A stretch of 64,000 nt of DNA. Origin: Pseudomonadota bacterium. Its GTDB lineage: Bacteria; Pseudomonadota; Gammaproteobacteria; Steroidobacterales; Steroidobacteraceae. The position numbers and the translations under genes were made by a program. The notes below the pieces were generated by a model. It was not told the origin of the DNA and made no database searches. It worked only from the letters and a program-made list of their open reading frames with translations. The first letter of the stretch is position 1, and each line of letters begins with the position of its first letter. The DNA lies in assembly GCA_025356075.1 (NCBI GenBank), contig JANXUT010000055.1, positions 232,868 through 296,867 of the forward strand, given 5' to 3'. Below, one piece after another: positions 35,242-45,779 of the stretch.

Positions 35242-35517
35242 GTGAAGGCAACGTCAGTCGTGCAGATCCAGAACGAGCGGGTCATCGTCACCGAGTGGCG
35301 CTTCGCCCCTGGCGCCGAGACCGGACACCACGTACACGCGCACGACTATGTCGTGGTTCCGCTCGTGACGGGGACGCTTCGGCTCGAGGAGCCGACCGGC
35401 ACGCGCGATGCGGCGCTCACGGCCGGCGTCTCCTACGCGCGCCCCGCGGGAGTTGCGCACAACGTGATCAACGCCAACAGCTTCGACTTCCGCTTCATCG
35501 AGGTGGAGCTCATCTAG
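35242..35517 (+). CDS. Small cupin-domain protein
   Basis: A 91-aa single-domain cupin. Motif 1 is seen in GAETGHHVHAHDYVVVPL (His residues of the metal site) and motif 2 in YARPAGVAHNVINAN. GTG at 35242 has GGGAGG eight bases upstream; the opening from 34822 is a shadow over the peptidase gene. Function is unknown; such cupins are often sensors or small isomerases/oxygenases. Confidence 0.82.
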   Translation: MKATSVVQIQNERVIVTEWRFAPGAETGHHVHAHDYVVVPLVTGTLRLEEPTGTRDAALTAGVSYARPAGVAHNVINANSFDFRFIEVELI

Positions 35518-35547
35518 CGGCCGCGCCGGTCGAGCCTCGCGAACGCC

Positions 35548-36816
35548 TCAGCCAAGCGATGCGCACAGTGCGAGGAACGCGGGAATGGTGATCGGGTCGT
35601 TGGCAGCACTGCTCGCGACCGGGTGCGAGGCGAATCGCGCGATCACGAGTTCGGCGCGCGGCGCGACGTAAAGTCGTTGCCCGTGTATGCCGCGGGCCTC
35701 GAACGCACCGTACGGATTGTGCGATACCCACCACATGTCGCGATACGAGTAGCCGGGCAGCAGCGCGTAGCCCGCCTTCGCGAACTTGCCAGTATCCGAT
35801 CCGCGGCGAATATCGGCGACGACTCGCGCGGGCAGTACCTGACGACCGTTGCAACTGCCTTCGCAGCGCATCAATTCGCCGAAGCGCGCCAGATCGCGCA
35901 GGCTCGCGTTGAGGCCACCGCCGCCCATCTCGACGCCGACTGAATCGACGCTGAGGTAGCCGTCCTGCTCGCAACCGATCTGCGACCAGACGCGCGCCGA
36001 CAGGAGGTCCGCGAAACTGACGCCCGTGACGCGCTTCATGATCCAGCAGAGGAGTTCGGTGTTGACCGTCTTGTAGGCGAACTCCCGCCCATGCTCGCCC
36101 TCCTTGCGCAGGGTCAGCAGGAATTCGTAGAAATTGCTCGGCCCTTCGTACCCTGCCGGCCGCGCCCGCAGGCCACCGGCGCGCGCGTAGTCCCACACGC
36201 CGGCGGCCGGATCGGAATAGAGCTCCGAATAGGCGACCCCGACCTGCATGTCGAGCAGTTCGCGCAGCCGCACGTCGGCATAGGCGGTCCCGGCCATTTC
36301 CGGGAGGTAGAACGGGACTCGGTCCTGCTCCGCCAGGACTCCCTCGAGAATGAGAGCGGCGGCAAGCGTCGCGGCGTAGGACTTCGTGATCGAGAAGCAG
36401 CAGTGCGGTCGCTCCGGTCGCAACGCGCCGAAATACTGCTCGTAGACGCGCCGGCCACGGTGCATGACGAGGATGCCGTCGCAGTACGTGTCCGGCAGCG
36501 CCTCGCCCCACCGTCTCGGCCGACCGTTCAGGTCGGTGAACGAGAGTGCGTCGATTGCGGCATCCGCACTCGGTGAGACCTCGCCGAGGTCGGAGGGGCG
36601 CGCCGACCCACGCGCGACGTTGGCGGTCGGCAGAAGCTCGCGCATGTGCGAAAGCGACCAGCGAATCTGCGGAAAGGACAGGAACCGGTCGTCCTCGAAG
36701 CGGATGCGCCGGTCGGGAGGTGGCGGCGCTCCACGCATGAGGCCGAGCACTTCCGGATCGGAGGCCTGCCCGTCTAGGTATCGGGCGCCGTCGAACTCAA
36801 GCATTCGTGGGGTCAT
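35548..36816 (-). CDS. Class C beta-lactamase-fold serine hydrolase
   Basis: A 422-aa hydrolase of the beta-lactamase/6-aminohexanoate-dimer hydrolase group. The nucleophile motif SITK is at Ser142/Lys145, a Tyr motif is likely in VWDYARAGG, and GIHGQRLYVAPRAELVIARF is the C-terminal motif. No signal peptide is visible, so it is probably cytosolic, as for NylB-type enzymes. Natural substrates are unknown (amides or esters). Confidence 0.87.
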   Translation of the reverse strand: MTPRMLEFDGARYLDGQASDPEVLGLMRGAPPPPDRRIRFEDDRFLSFPQIRWSLSHMRELLPTANVARGSARPSDLGEVSPSADAAIDALSFTDLNGRPRRWGEALPDTYCDGILVMHRGRRVYEQYFGALRPERPHCCFSITKSYAATLAAALILEGVLAEQDRVPFYLPEMAGTAYADVRLRELLDMQVGVAYSELYSDPAAGVWDYARAGGLRARPAGYEGPSNFYEFLLTLRKEGEHGREFAYKTVNTELLCWIMKRVTGVSFADLLSARVWSQIGCEQDGYLSVDSVGVEMGGGGLNASLRDLARFGELMRCEGSCNGRQVLPARVVADIRRGSDTGKFAKAGYALLPGYSYRDMWWVSHNPYGAFEARGIHGQRLYVAPRAELVIARFASHPVASSAANDPITIPAFLALCASLG

Positions 36817-36927
36817 GCAAGCCGTCCTGGGAGTGGGCGACGGCTAGTGTAATGGACGCAGAACCGCGGACGGGGGCGGAGGGGGTGCGCGTAGGGCGGG
36901 ATCCCCGCCGCGTCGAACCTAAAGGAT

Positions 36928-36951
36928 GGAGGTGCCCGCACCGGCACCTCC
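36928..36951 (-). terminator. Probable intrinsic terminator after the Spy-like gene
   Basis: A perfect 9-bp inverted repeat (GGAGGTGCC and its complement, 6-base loop) starts 15 bases downstream of the Spy-like stop. On the minus strand it is followed by a short T-containing stretch rather than a long T-run, so efficiency is uncertain. Confidence 0.5.
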
Positions 36952-36965
36952 GCCCGACCGACTTG

Positions 36966-37466
36966 CTAGCCGGAGTGCTGCGACCGCCAGGCGGCGATTC
37001 GCGCCTCGCGCGCGGCCCGGTCCCCGGCGATGATCGTCGGAATCCGCGACTGCTGCTCGGGCGTCAGCACCGCATAGATCTGCGTCTTGAGGTCACTTGC
37101 GGTCTGGACGCGCGCGGCCGCATTCGCCTTTTCGGCCGCGAGGAGCGCGGGGTAGCCGGGGTCGTTCGGCGACGTCGCCAGCAGCGTGTCGCGGTTTGCC
37201 CGCGCACTCGTGTGGCGCGTCGAGGAATCGGTCCTCGCCTGCGTGACGATCGACTTGATCTGGGTCTTTTGCTCGGCCGTCAGGTTGAGCTGACTGAGCA
37301 CCCGGTGAAATTCTCCACCGTGGTGACGGTGGCCGCCTTGCCACTGGTGGTTGGCGGAAGGCGCCGAGTTACTGGCGGCATCCGGCGCATCCGCCGCGAA
37401 GACGGGCGCGGCCGCGAATGCGCCGCTGAGGAAAAACATGAACAGGACGCGGGAACGGGCATTCAC
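36966..37466 (-). CDS. Spy/CpxP-like periplasmic protein
   Basis: A 166-aa exported protein with a signal peptide (VLFMFFLSGAFAAAPVFAAD) and two LTxxQ motifs (LNLTAEQKTQIKSIV and AVLTPEQQSRIPTII). These are the hallmark of the Spy/CpxP chaperone family. Between the signal and the first motif is a His-rich segment (WQGGHRHHGGEFHRV) that might bind metal. GTG at 37466 follows AAGAGGTT. A probable terminator follows the gene. Confidence 0.85.
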   Translation of the reverse strand: MNARSRVLFMFFLSGAFAAAPVFAADAPDAASNSAPSANHQWQGGHRHHGGEFHRVLSQLNLTAEQKTQIKSIVTQARTDSSTRHTSARANRDTLLATSPNDPGYPALLAAEKANAAARVQTASDLKTQIYAVLTPEQQSRIPTIIAGDRAAREARIAAWRSQHSG

Positions 37467-37665
37467 GGTATCAACCTCTTGCTGCGAAGACCGATGGGGG
37501 TCCGTGTAGGTTCAAACGCCCAAGGCGGAGCCCGCGTTGACACAATGCTGCGTCAGGGCCATGCAAAGATATGTTGAACGCCTCGTCGGCGGAGCCGTGC
37601 GGGCTCGTTGCGCCGGTCCCGCTAGCCTCGAGGCGCAGCCTCTGCAGCTCCACCTCCCCGCCAGG

Positions 37666-38979
37666 TCACTCTTTCGGCGGCGCAGGCGGCGGGTTGACCG
37701 CTTCCGAGGCGGCGCGGGTCGCGCGCAGCTTGGCCGCAACGGCCTCGGCGGCGGCCATCACGCGCAGAAGGTTTCCGCCGGCGAGTTTGGCGATCTCGGC
37801 ATCGGTCCAACCGCGACGCATCAACTCCTCGAGCAGCGCCGGGTACTTGTCGACAGCCTCAAGTCCGGTCGGCCCCTCTGGAATGCCGTCGAAGTCGGAG
37901 CCGAGTCCGACGTGATCGATTCCGGCGACCGCCCGGATGTGCTCGATATGATCGGCGACGTGCGCGAGCGTCGCGGGCGGCTTCGGATGCGCCTTTTCCC
38001 AGGACGCAAGCGCGGCGGCCGCCCGCGCTGGCTGGCCGATGTAGAGGCCCCCGAACGGCGGCGCGCTGTACCTGGCCTGTTCGGCCGTGTGGTCGGCATC
38101 CCACCGGTCCCACGCGTCGGAGATGTATGCCGGGAAGAAGTTGACCATGACTACGCCGCCGTTGGCGGCCACGAGCCGGAGCACGTCGTCGGGCACGTTG
38201 CGCGGATGGTCGACGAGCGCGCGCGCCGATGAATGCGAATAGATGACTGGCGCAACCGCGGCGGCGAGCGCCGCCTTCATGGTGTCCGGCGACACGTGGC
38301 TGAGGTCGACCAGCATGCCGATGCGATTCATCTCACGGACCACCTCGACTCCGAACGGAGTCAAGCCGTGGACGGCAGGATTGTCGGTTGCCGAGTCCGC
38401 CCAGAGCGTGTTCGAGGAGTGCGTCAGCGTCATGTAGCGCGCGCCGGCGTCGTACATCTGCCGCAGGACCGCCAGCGAGTTGTTGATCTGGTGGCCGCCT
38501 TCGATGCCGATCAGCGATGCAATCTTGCCGCTGTGGTGGATCCGGCGTACGTCCGCGGCGGTATAGGCCATTTCGAGATCGCCGCTATACCTCGCCGTCA
38601 TCCGCTTGACGATGTCGATTTGCTCGAGCGTCGTCTGGACTGCCTCGAATCCCTTCAGCTCGACCGGCACCCACACGGACCAGAACTGCGCGCCGACGCG
38701 ACCGGCGCGCAGGCGCGGTATGTCGGTCATCAGCGGCAGCTCGCCCTTCGGCCCGAAGGTCTGCGACAGGTTGTTCTTGAGATCGAACGCGCCGAAATTG
38801 CTCTTGTAGCGCTGGCGGATCTCCCACGGCAGATCGTTGTGGCCATCGATGAGCGGCGTTTCCGCAAGCACCCGGTCGACGCGCGCCGCGAGGTCCTTGT
38901 CAGTAGCCTGGGCCGTGCCGAGGTACGCGATTGCGACGACAGGCAGCAGCCAGGTGCACAGAAATTTTCCCAGAGTCAT
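37666..38979 (-). CDS. Membrane dipeptidase (peptidase family M19)
   Basis: A 437-aa exported zinc dipeptidase. ATG at 38979 starts a signal peptide (MTLGKFLCTWLLPVVAIAYLG); the frame opens 11 codons earlier. Zinc-site motifs are IDGHNDLPW (HxD), LIGIEGGHQINNS, VDLSHVSPDTM and VIYSHSSARA, and GSDFDGIPEGP is the usual C-terminal active-site loop. It would cleave dipeptides in the periplasm. It fits with the nearby M20, M28 and DUF885 genes as part of a peptide-use repertoire. Confidence 0.93.
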   Translation of the reverse strand: MTLGKFLCTWLLPVVAIAYLGTAQATDKDLAARVDRVLAETPLIDGHNDLPWEIRQRYKSNFGAFDLKNNLSQTFGPKGELPLMTDIPRLRAGRVGAQFWSVWVPVELKGFEAVQTTLEQIDIVKRMTARYSGDLEMAYTAADVRRIHHSGKIASLIGIEGGHQINNSLAVLRQMYDAGARYMTLTHSSNTLWADSATDNPAVHGLTPFGVEVVREMNRIGMLVDLSHVSPDTMKAALAAAVAPVIYSHSSARALVDHPRNVPDDVLRLVAANGGVVMVNFFPAYISDAWDRWDADHTAEQARYSAPPFGGLYIGQPARAAAALASWEKAHPKPPATLAHVADHIEHIRAVAGIDHVGLGSDFDGIPEGPTGLEAVDKYPALLEELMRRGWTDAEIAKLAGGNLLRVMAAAEAVAAKLRATRAASEAVNPPPAPPKE

Positions 38980-39205
38980 GCTCGTCCCCACACGGCACCG
39001 ATGGACGCCCACTATAGCCGGAGTTCAGCTCACGCGTCGTGCGCGGGCCCGACGCCGGTTGCGTCGGCGGCAGGCAGCTGCTCATGAATTGATTCGCGAG
39101 GACGTGCCGGCCTCGCGGTCAACGAGGCAGCTCGCCGCGAATGGCTTCGGTGAACCAGGCGGCGGGCCACGTCGGCTCGCAGCAATCCACCCGGTCGTCG
39201 CCCGC

Positions 39206-40603
39206 TCAGGTCGATGGACCGTTTTGCCAGCCGCCGCCGAGTACCTGGTAGAGGCGAACGAGCGCGGTCAGGCTATTCGCGTACGCCTGGCTCAACGAAA
39301 GCTCGGCCGTGAAAAGATCCCGATCCGCGTTGATCACATCGAAATAGGACGCGTACCCGACGCGATAGCGTGCGAGCGCGATCGCCTCTGCGCGCCTCAG
39401 GGCCGCGACCTGGGTGGCCTGCTCGCGCTCGAAGTCCCCGTACGTTCGGTACGCGAGGAGGGCATCCGCCGCCTCCTGGAACGCGGTAGCCACCGCTTTC
39501 CTGTACTGCGACAACGCCTCGCGGGTACGTGCGTGGGCGAGCTCGACCTGGTAAATGCTGCGCTGGGAATCCAGCAGCGGCTGCACGAGCCCCGCCGCGG
39601 CGCTCCACTCGGCGGTCGGCGCCTTGAACAGGTCGCCGAGTGGAGCGCTCAGTGAACCGAACAGCCCGGTGAGCGATATCTGGGGAAAGAGGGCCGCCTT
39701 GGCGACGCCGATGTTCGCGTTGGCGGCGTGCAGCAACTCCTCCGCCGCGCGCACGTCGGGCCTGCGCTCGAGCAATTGCGACGGGAGGCCCACGGGCGGG
39801 AGCGGCGGCGCGAGCGGCATCTCCTCACCGCGGCGCTGACGATCGACCGCGTGCGGGCTTTCGCCGAGCAGCACGCAGATCTGGTCCTCCGTCTGGCCGA
39901 TGCGGCGCTCGAGGTCGGGGACGTTCGCGCGGGCGGCGGCCGCCTGCGCCTCCGCCGTCGCGACGTCGAGGCCGGTCGCATAGCCGCGCTCGTGCTGGGC
40001 GCGCGTCAGCTCCACGAACTTCTCGCGCGCATCGACGGTCCGGCGCGTAATCTCGAGCTGACTGTCGAGCGCAAGCAGCGAGAAGTACGCGCTGGCGACG
40101 TTCGCCACGAGCGAGACCGCGACCGCCCGCTTCGCGTACTCGGTCGAAAGCAGGTTCGCGCGCGCAGACTCGTGGACGCGCCGCAGCCGGCCCCAGAAAT
40201 CGAGCTCGTAGGAGACGGTGAGCGCCGCGTCCTCGGAATTGCTGAAGCGCGGCGCGCCGGGCAGTAACGCATCGAGGGACGCCTTGCCGCGACGGACGTT
40301 CGCCTGCCCGTCCACGGTCGGCAGGAGACCGAGCCTCGACTGGCCGAGGGACGCGCGTGCCTCGTCGATGCGGGCGATGGCCGCATTGATGCCGGGGCTG
40401 TTGCGCAGCGCCGTGTTCAAGAGGTCCCGCAGCTTCGGATCGTCGTAGAGATCCCACCAGCTCGAATCGGCAACCGACGTGGCGCCGCTCGCGGGCTCGG
40501 CACCGCGGATGGCGTCCGGGGTTTCGATCTTGGGCCGGTGGTAGTTCGGTCCGACAGCGCAGCCGGCAAGCGCGACGAGGAACGTCAGCGCCGCGCGCCT
40601 CAT
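39206..40603 (-). CDS. RND efflux outer-membrane factor (NodT/OprM family)
   Basis: A 465-aa outer-membrane channel lipoprotein, with a lipobox ending in LAGC at about residue 15 and the [13 protein letters not shown] start typical of the NodT/OprM family. Two outer-membrane efflux repeats follow (for example [23 protein letters not shown] and [17 protein letters not shown]). ATG at 40603 overlaps the pump gene stop by 4 bases; the opening to 41053 is a shadow of the pump. It completes the tripartite system. Confidence 0.93.
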   Translation of the reverse strand: MRRAALTFLVALAGCAVGPNYHRPKIETPDAIRGAEPASGATSVADSSWWDLYDDPKLRDLLNTALRNSPGINAAIARIDEARASLGQSRLGLLPTVDGQANVRRGKASLDALLPGAPRFSNSEDAALTVSYELDFWGRLRRVHESARANLLSTEYAKRAVAVSLVANVASAYFSLLALDSQLEITRRTVDAREKFVELTRAQHERGYATGLDVATAEAQAAAARANVPDLERRIGQTEDQICVLLGESPHAVDRQRRGEEMPLAPPLPPVGLPSQLLERRPDVRAAEELLHAANANIGVAKAALFPQISLTGLFGSLSAPLGDLFKAPTAEWSAAAGLVQPLLDSQRSIYQVELAHARTREALSQYRKAVATAFQEAADALLAYRTYGDFEREQATQVAALRRAEAIALARYRVGYASYFDVINADRDLFTAELSLSQAYANSLTALVRLYQVLGGGWQNGPST

Positions 40604-43600
40604 GTGCCCGACTCCGGTCCCGGGCCACCTGCTTCGGTCGGCGGAACGCCCGAGCGCAAACGTTCGATCCCGGTCTGGATGACGACGAAGAAGACGGGAA
40701 CGATGAAGATGCCGATCAGCGTCGCCGCGGTCATGCCGAACACCACGGTCGTACCGAGCACCTGCCGCGAAGTCGCCCCGGCACCGCTCGCGATCGCGAG
40801 CGGCACGGCACCGAGGATGAACGCGAACGACGTCATCAGGATCGGTCGCAACCGCAGCCGCGCGCCGGCAATCGCCGCATCGACGATCGACATGCCGCGC
40901 TCGTGCGACAGCTTCGCGAATTCGACGATCAGGATGGCGTTTTTTGCGGCGAGACCGATCAGCATCACGAGCCCGACCTGCGCGTAGATGTCGTTCGCCA
41001 TGCCCCGCGAGGCAAGCCCCACGAACGCGCCAAAGACCGCGAACGGGATGCACAGAATCACCGCAAACGGCACGCCCCAGCTTTCATACTGGGCTGCCAG
41101 CACGAGGAATACGAACACCATCGCCATCGCGAAGATGTAAGGCGCCTGGCCGCCGGAGCGCTTCTGCTGGAGGACCGAGCCCGTCCAGAACGACGTGACG
41201 TTCTCCGGCAGCGCCTTTGCGACCTCCTCCATGGCGTTGAGCGCGTCCCCCTGGCTGTATCCGGCAGCCGGGGAGCCGTTGATCGTGACAGCCCGGTAGA
41301 CGTTGTAGCGCTCGACATAGCTCGGGCCGTGAACCGATTTGATGGTCACGAGGGACGACAGCGGCACCATGTCGCCGGCGGCGCTGCGGACGTAAAGCGT
41401 ATTCACGGCTTCGGGCACCGTGCGGGCGCTGCCCTCGGCCTCGGCGGTCACGCGGAAGGTACGACCGAACAGGTTGAAGTCATTGATATATGTGCCGCCG
41501 AGGAACATCTGCAGCGTTCCAAAGATGTCGGAGATCGGCACGCCGAGCGACTTGGCGCGGTCGCGGTCGATGAGGTATTCGATCTCCGGAACCCGCGTGC
41601 TGAACTGCGTCGAGACGCGGGTCAGCTCCGGGCGCTTGGCGGCTGCCGCCAGGAACTCCTGCAGCGCCGCGTTGAAGCTCTCGATATTCCCGCCGGACGT
41701 GTCGGCGAGGACGAACTCGAAGCCACCAGCCTGGCCGATTCCGGGAATCGCCGGCGGGGCGACCAGGATTACATTCGCTTCCTTGATGCTTGCGAGCAGC
41801 TTGTAGAGCCTGTCGATCACCGCTTGTACTGAACTCCTGGAGCCGGAGCGCTTCGCCCATGGTTTGAGGACGATGAAGCCGGAGCCGGTGTAGGGCGTAT
41901 TGATGCCGGCGAGCAGGTTGAGCCCGGTGATCGCAAGCATCGATTGCACTTCGGGCTGCGCCGCCACGATCTCGCGGATGTGCTCGAGTACTTTCTCGGT
42001 GCGCTGGAACGACGCTCCCGGCGGCAGCTGCGCGACCATCAGCATGTAGCCCTGGTCGTCTTCGGGAAGGAAGCCCGAGGGCCGCTGATAGACAAGGAGC
42101 GCGACCGCCGCGAGGATGATCCCGAAGACGGCGAGTGCCACGGTCCAGCGGCGTATCGAGCGGTGCACGACAGCCGTGTAACGTTCGGTCCAGCGCGCGA
42201 ACGAGCCGTTGAACCACACGAAGAACCGGCCGACGCGGCCGGTGGCTTCGTCTTTGGGGCGCGGCTTGAGTAGCAGCGTGCACAGCGCCGGCGTGAAGGT
42301 GAGCGCGACGAAAGCCGAGATCAGCACCGACGCGGACAAGGTCAGCGCAAACTGGCGATAGAATTGGCCGGTCAGCCCGCCAAGAAATGCGACCGGCACG
42401 AATACCGCCGTCAGCACGAGCGCGATAGCGATCACCGGACTCGAGACGTCGGCCATCGCCGCTCGGGTCGCATCGCGCGCACTCAAGCCGTGCGACTCCA
42501 TCTTCTCCGTCACGGCCTCGACCACGACGATCGCATCATCGACGACCAGGCCGATCGCCAGTACCAGCGCAAACAGGGTGAGCGTGTTGATCGAGAAGCC
42601 GAGTCCGACGAATAGCGTGAACGTGCCGATCAGCGACACGGGGACCGCGAGCATCGGGATAAGCGTCGCGCGCCAGCTTTCGAGGAACAGGAAGACGACC
42701 AGCAGTACGAGTCCCGCCGCTATGAAGAGAGTGATCTCGACTTCCTTGATCGATTCGGCCACAAACTCGGTGGTGTCGAGCGCCACCTCGTAGGAAATCC
42801 CGGTCGGGAACTTGGCCGAGAGCTGCTCGAGCGTTGCCCGGACCTTCTTGGCGACCTCAAGGGCGTTCGCATCGGGCAGCTGGTAGACGCCGAGCAGCGC
42901 GACCGGCTGGCCCTTCATCCGGGTCGAGCGGGAATAGTCGGTCGCCGCGAGCTGGATCCGCGCGACATCGCGCAGCCGGACGATCGAGCGGTTCGTCCCG
43001 GTCCTGAGCACGACACCCTCGTACTCCTCGATCGACTTGAGCCGGCCATGGACCGTGACGGTGTACGTCATCTGCTGGCCGGGCGGAGCGGGTTCGGCGC
43101 CGACGATGCCGGCCGGGGCGACCACGTTCTGCTCATTGAGAGCGGCTGTGATGTCCTGCGTCGTGATGCCGAGTCGCGCCATCTTGCCGGGGTCGAGCCA
43201 GATGCGCATGCCGTAGTCGCGGGCGCCGAACTGCTGAACCTGCCCGACGCCGGGGATGCGCGCCAGCGAATCGACGATCTGCAGCGCCGTGAAATTGCTG
43301 AGAAAGAGGTAGTCGTAACGCGGATCGTCAGCCTTGAATGCGACGTATACGATAGCCTGCGGCTGGCGCTTGATGATCGTCACGCCCTGGCGGAGCACGT
43401 CGGCGGGCAGCTGCCGCTGCGCGATCGCGACCTGGTTCTGGACGTCGACTGCGGCGATATCCTGGGCGGTGCCCACCTCGAACGTGACGGTCAGGCTGTA
43501 GGTGCCGTCGTTGGAACTCTTCGAGTCCATGTAGAGCATGTTCGGGACGCCGTTGACCTGCGTCTCGATGGGCGCCGCGACCGACTGCTCGATGGTCTGG

Positions 43601-43761
43601 GCATCCGCGCCGGGGAAGGTCGTGGATACGACCACGCTCGGCGGCGTTATCTGTGGGAAGCGCGCGACGGGCAGCAGGAAGAATGCGACGCCGCCCGCCA
43701 ACGTGATCAGGATCGCCAGTACGGTCGCGAATATCGGTCGATCGATGAAGAAGTTGCTCAC
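40600..43761 (-). CDS. RND multidrug efflux pump (HAE1 family)
   Basis: A 1053-aa AcrB/MexB-like inner-membrane proton antiporter. The proton-relay residues are kept: the Asp pair in [20 protein letters not shown] and the Lys in [15 protein letters not shown]. The N-terminus ([21 protein letters not shown]) is typical. It would export hydrophobic compounds such as drugs, detergents or aromatics. The GTG start overlaps the adaptor stop by 4 bases and the stop overlaps the outer-membrane factor start, a fully coupled operon. No local TetR or MarR regulator is seen. Confidence 0.96.
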   Translation of the reverse strand: MSNFFIDRPIFATVLAILITLAGGVAFFLLPVARFPQITPPSVVVSTTFPGADAQTIEQSVAAPIETQVNGVPNMLYMDSKSSNDGTYSLTVTFEVGTAQDIAAVDVQNQVAIAQRQLPADVLRQGVTIIKRQPQAIVYVAFKADDPRYDYLFLSNFTALQIVDSLARIPGVGQVQQFGARDYGMRIWLDPGKMARLGITTQDITAALNEQNVVAPAGIVGAEPAPPGQQMTYTVTVHGRLKSIEEYEGVVLRTGTNRSIVRLRDVARIQLAATDYSRSTRMKGQPVALLGVYQLPDANALEVAKKVRATLEQLSAKFPTGISYEVALDTTEFVAESIKEVEITLFIAAGLVLLVVFLFLESWRATLIPMLAVPVSLIGTFTLFVGLGFSINTLTLFALVLAIGLVVDDAIVVVEAVTEKMESHGLSARDATRAAMADVSSPVIAIALVLTAVFVPVAFLGGLTGQFYRQFALTLSASVLISAFVALTFTPALCTLLLKPRPKDEATGRVGRFFVWFNGSFARWTERYTAVVHRSIRRWTVALAVFGIILAAVALLVYQRPSGFLPEDDQGYMLMVAQLPPGASFQRTEKVLEHIREIVAAQPEVQSMLAITGLNLLAGINTPYTGSGFIVLKPWAKRSGSRSSVQAVIDRLYKLLASIKEANVILVAPPAIPGIGQAGGFEFVLADTSGGNIESFNAALQEFLAAAAKRPELTRVSTQFSTRVPEIEYLIDRDRAKSLGVPISDIFGTLQMFLGGTYINDFNLFGRTFRVTAEAEGSARTVPEAVNTLYVRSAAGDMVPLSSLVTIKSVHGPSYVERYNVYRAVTINGSPAAGYSQGDALNAMEEVAKALPENVTSFWTGSVLQQKRSGGQAPYIFAMAMVFVFLVLAAQYESWGVPFAVILCIPFAVFGAFVGLASRGMANDIYAQVGLVMLIGLAAKNAILIVEFAKLSHERGMSIVDAAIAGARLRLRPILMTSFAFILGAVPLAIASGAGATSRQVLGTTVVFGMTAATLIGIFIVPVFFVVIQTGIERLRSGVPPTEAGGPGPESGT

Positions 43762-44936
43762 GGCTTCGGCTTTTCCGCGGCCGCCTGATGCGAGGTGTCG
43801 ACGAGACGGCCGGGCTTCAGCTTCTGGATTCCGTCGACGACGACGTCGTCGCCCGCGGCCAGGCCCTTCTCGATCAGGATGTCCGAGCCAACCCGTGCGC
43901 CGAGCGCGACATCGCGCATCTGCGCCTTCCCCTCACCGTCAACGACCCACACGAAATTCTTGTCCTGCAACTCCTGCACCGCGCGCTGCGGGACGCTCAG
44001 GGAGTCGGGCCGCGCAGCGGTGTCGACGGTGACCTTCGCGTACTGGCCCGCCCGCAATTGAGACGTCGGATTCGGCACGACGAGCCGTAGCGGCAAAGTG
44101 TCGGTCCTGAGATCGACCGCTGCGTCGACGAAGTTGAGCTCCGCCGTCGCGCCGATCTCCTCGCCGTCGGCGAGGAACACGCGGAACCGGCGTTTGCTCG
44201 GGTTGCGCTGGTCGGGCGGACGGCCGAGCTCGCGCTGCAACTGGAGCAGGCGTTGCTCGCCGATGCTGAAGTTGATGTACATCGGATCGGTCTGATAGAC
44301 CGTAGTGAGCAGCGTCGTGTAGGCGGTTACGAGTCCGCCGATTCTGATCTGCGCGCGACTCATGTCACCGTCGATCGGAGCCCGCACGGTCGTGTAGCCG
44401 AGATTGAGCTCGGCCGTCTTGACGGACGCCTGCGCCGCGCGAACCTGGGCCAGAGTAGCCGCGTTCGCGGCTTCCGCCGCGTCGAGCTCGCGCTGGCTGA
44501 GTGCATCGAGTGCCGAGAGCGGTTTCGCGCGCGACAGGTCCCGGACGGCCTGCGCCTGGGCCGCTTCGGCGAGCGCGAGCGCCGCTTGCGCCTGCGCGAG
44601 GGCAGCCCGGTAGGGTTGCGGGTCGATCTCGAAGAGGATCTGTCCGGCCTTGACGCGCTGTCCCTCGACGGCGGATTGCCGTTCGAGCACGCCGCCAACC
44701 CGTGGCCGGATCTCGACGGTATTCGAGGCCTCGGTCTGCGCGGGGTACTCTTCCGTGATCGAAATCGGGCGGCCGATCATGGTGAGCGTATTCACGGCGA
44801 CCGGGTGCCCGGGCGGCTTCGACGCGCCGCCACAGCCAAGGCCGAGGACCGCAGCCGTGATGGCGGCACCGACGAGGAGAGCGCCTGCGCGGATGGAGCG
44901 CGCCGCCCGAATGCGAATTGTTGCCTGCACGCCCAT
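43758..44936 (-). CDS. RND efflux periplasmic adaptor lipoprotein
   Basis: A 392-aa membrane-fusion protein of the AcrA/MexA type. A lipoprotein signal ([19 protein letters not shown]) is followed by a lipoyl-like domain ([22 protein letters not shown] and [19 protein letters not shown]), an Ala-rich alpha hairpin, and beta-barrel domains ([17 protein letters not shown] and [11 protein letters not shown]). The start is uncertain: ATG 44936 or GTG 44930 (which has AAGGG upstream) fit best, although the frame is open to 45041. It links the pump with the outer-membrane factor. Confidence 0.92.
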   Translation of the reverse strand: MGVQATIRIRAARSIRAGALLVGAAITAAVLGLGCGGASKPPGHPVAVNTLTMIGRPISITEEYPAQTEASNTVEIRPRVGGVLERQSAVEGQRVKAGQILFEIDPQPYRAALAQAQAALALAEAAQAQAVRDLSRAKPLSALDALSQRELDAAEAANAATLAQVRAAQASVKTAELNLGYTTVRAPIDGDMSRAQIRIGGLVTAYTTLLTTVYQTDPMYINFSIGEQRLLQLQRELGRPPDQRNPSKRRFRVFLADGEEIGATAELNFVDAAVDLRTDTLPLRLVVPNPTSQLRAGQYAKVTVDTAARPDSLSVPQRAVQELQDKNFVWVVDGEGKAQMRDVALGARVGSDILIEKGLAAGDDVVVDGIQKLKPGRLVDTSHQAAAEKPKP

Positions 44937-45779
44937 GCCCTTAGCCGAGTTGCTTGTGAATCCGCGACGCTGCTCTGAGGTCGCGGGGAGCGGCCGGAGC
45001 GGTGCGGGACGGGATTCCGTCCCGAGCCCAAAAAGTATCACGAGCGTCGGAATCTAGCGCGGTCGAACGCGGTGCGCTGTAGGGCGCTGCCGGGACGCCG
45101 GGAAAATGCAAGCAATTGACGATTCTTGACTTTTCAGGGGCCGCGCGGCGCCGCGTTGACGGGACCGGGCGCTACCGCGCCTCGCGCGCCCTGTAGTCGG
45201 TGGGCCCCCGCCTGCGCCTGGCATATCACCGCTCGCCGGCGCACAGGGGCGGTGCAGCGGTACAGCGCGGCGCGATCGCTCCATCGGTCGCGCCGCTTGC
45301 CGCGGCGTGACCATTGCAGGGTGGTCGCGGCGAACGAGGACGGCGTGCTTGAGGAAAAACGCGGGGACCGCACCACAACGCGCTTGCCGCTGATTGGTTG
45401 ACCGCTAGCTCGACGACTTGGGGTCCGCCATTTGCATCCGTGAACCGCGCCCGTTTGGGTCGCATGATCCAGTCGAAGTCGCCTCGCGGCGGTGCGTGCA
45501 CGAGCACCGTGTGCGCAATCAAACATGTCGGGTCGCGGCGACATCGAATCGAATCAGACGGCGCCGATTGTGCGATCGCTCGCGTTCGCACCCGGCTGCG
45601 CGCATCGCTATTGTCACTGGGAAAAGAAGTCTTTTGTCGCTCTGGCGAGCCTGACCGACTTCTCGGCCTGTCATTATGAAAAGCAGGTCGTCGACGGCTG
45701 CGTGTCAACCGCACGCGCCGCGCCGCGCTATCCGCAGCAACCCGCAACGTCCGCGGAAAAATTTGCCGGAGGACCTTCC
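44937..45779. other. Long intergenic region between the efflux operon and the DUF4382-like lipoprotein
   Basis: About 840 bases between divergent genes. Several openings exist on both strands (for example 45226-45801 minus and 45418-45654 plus), but they have Arg/Ser/Pro-rich shadow-like composition and no family resemblance. It presumably holds the divergent promoters. I could not place them with confidence. The only clear signal is the GGAGGA ribosome site at 45769-45774. Confidence 0.5.
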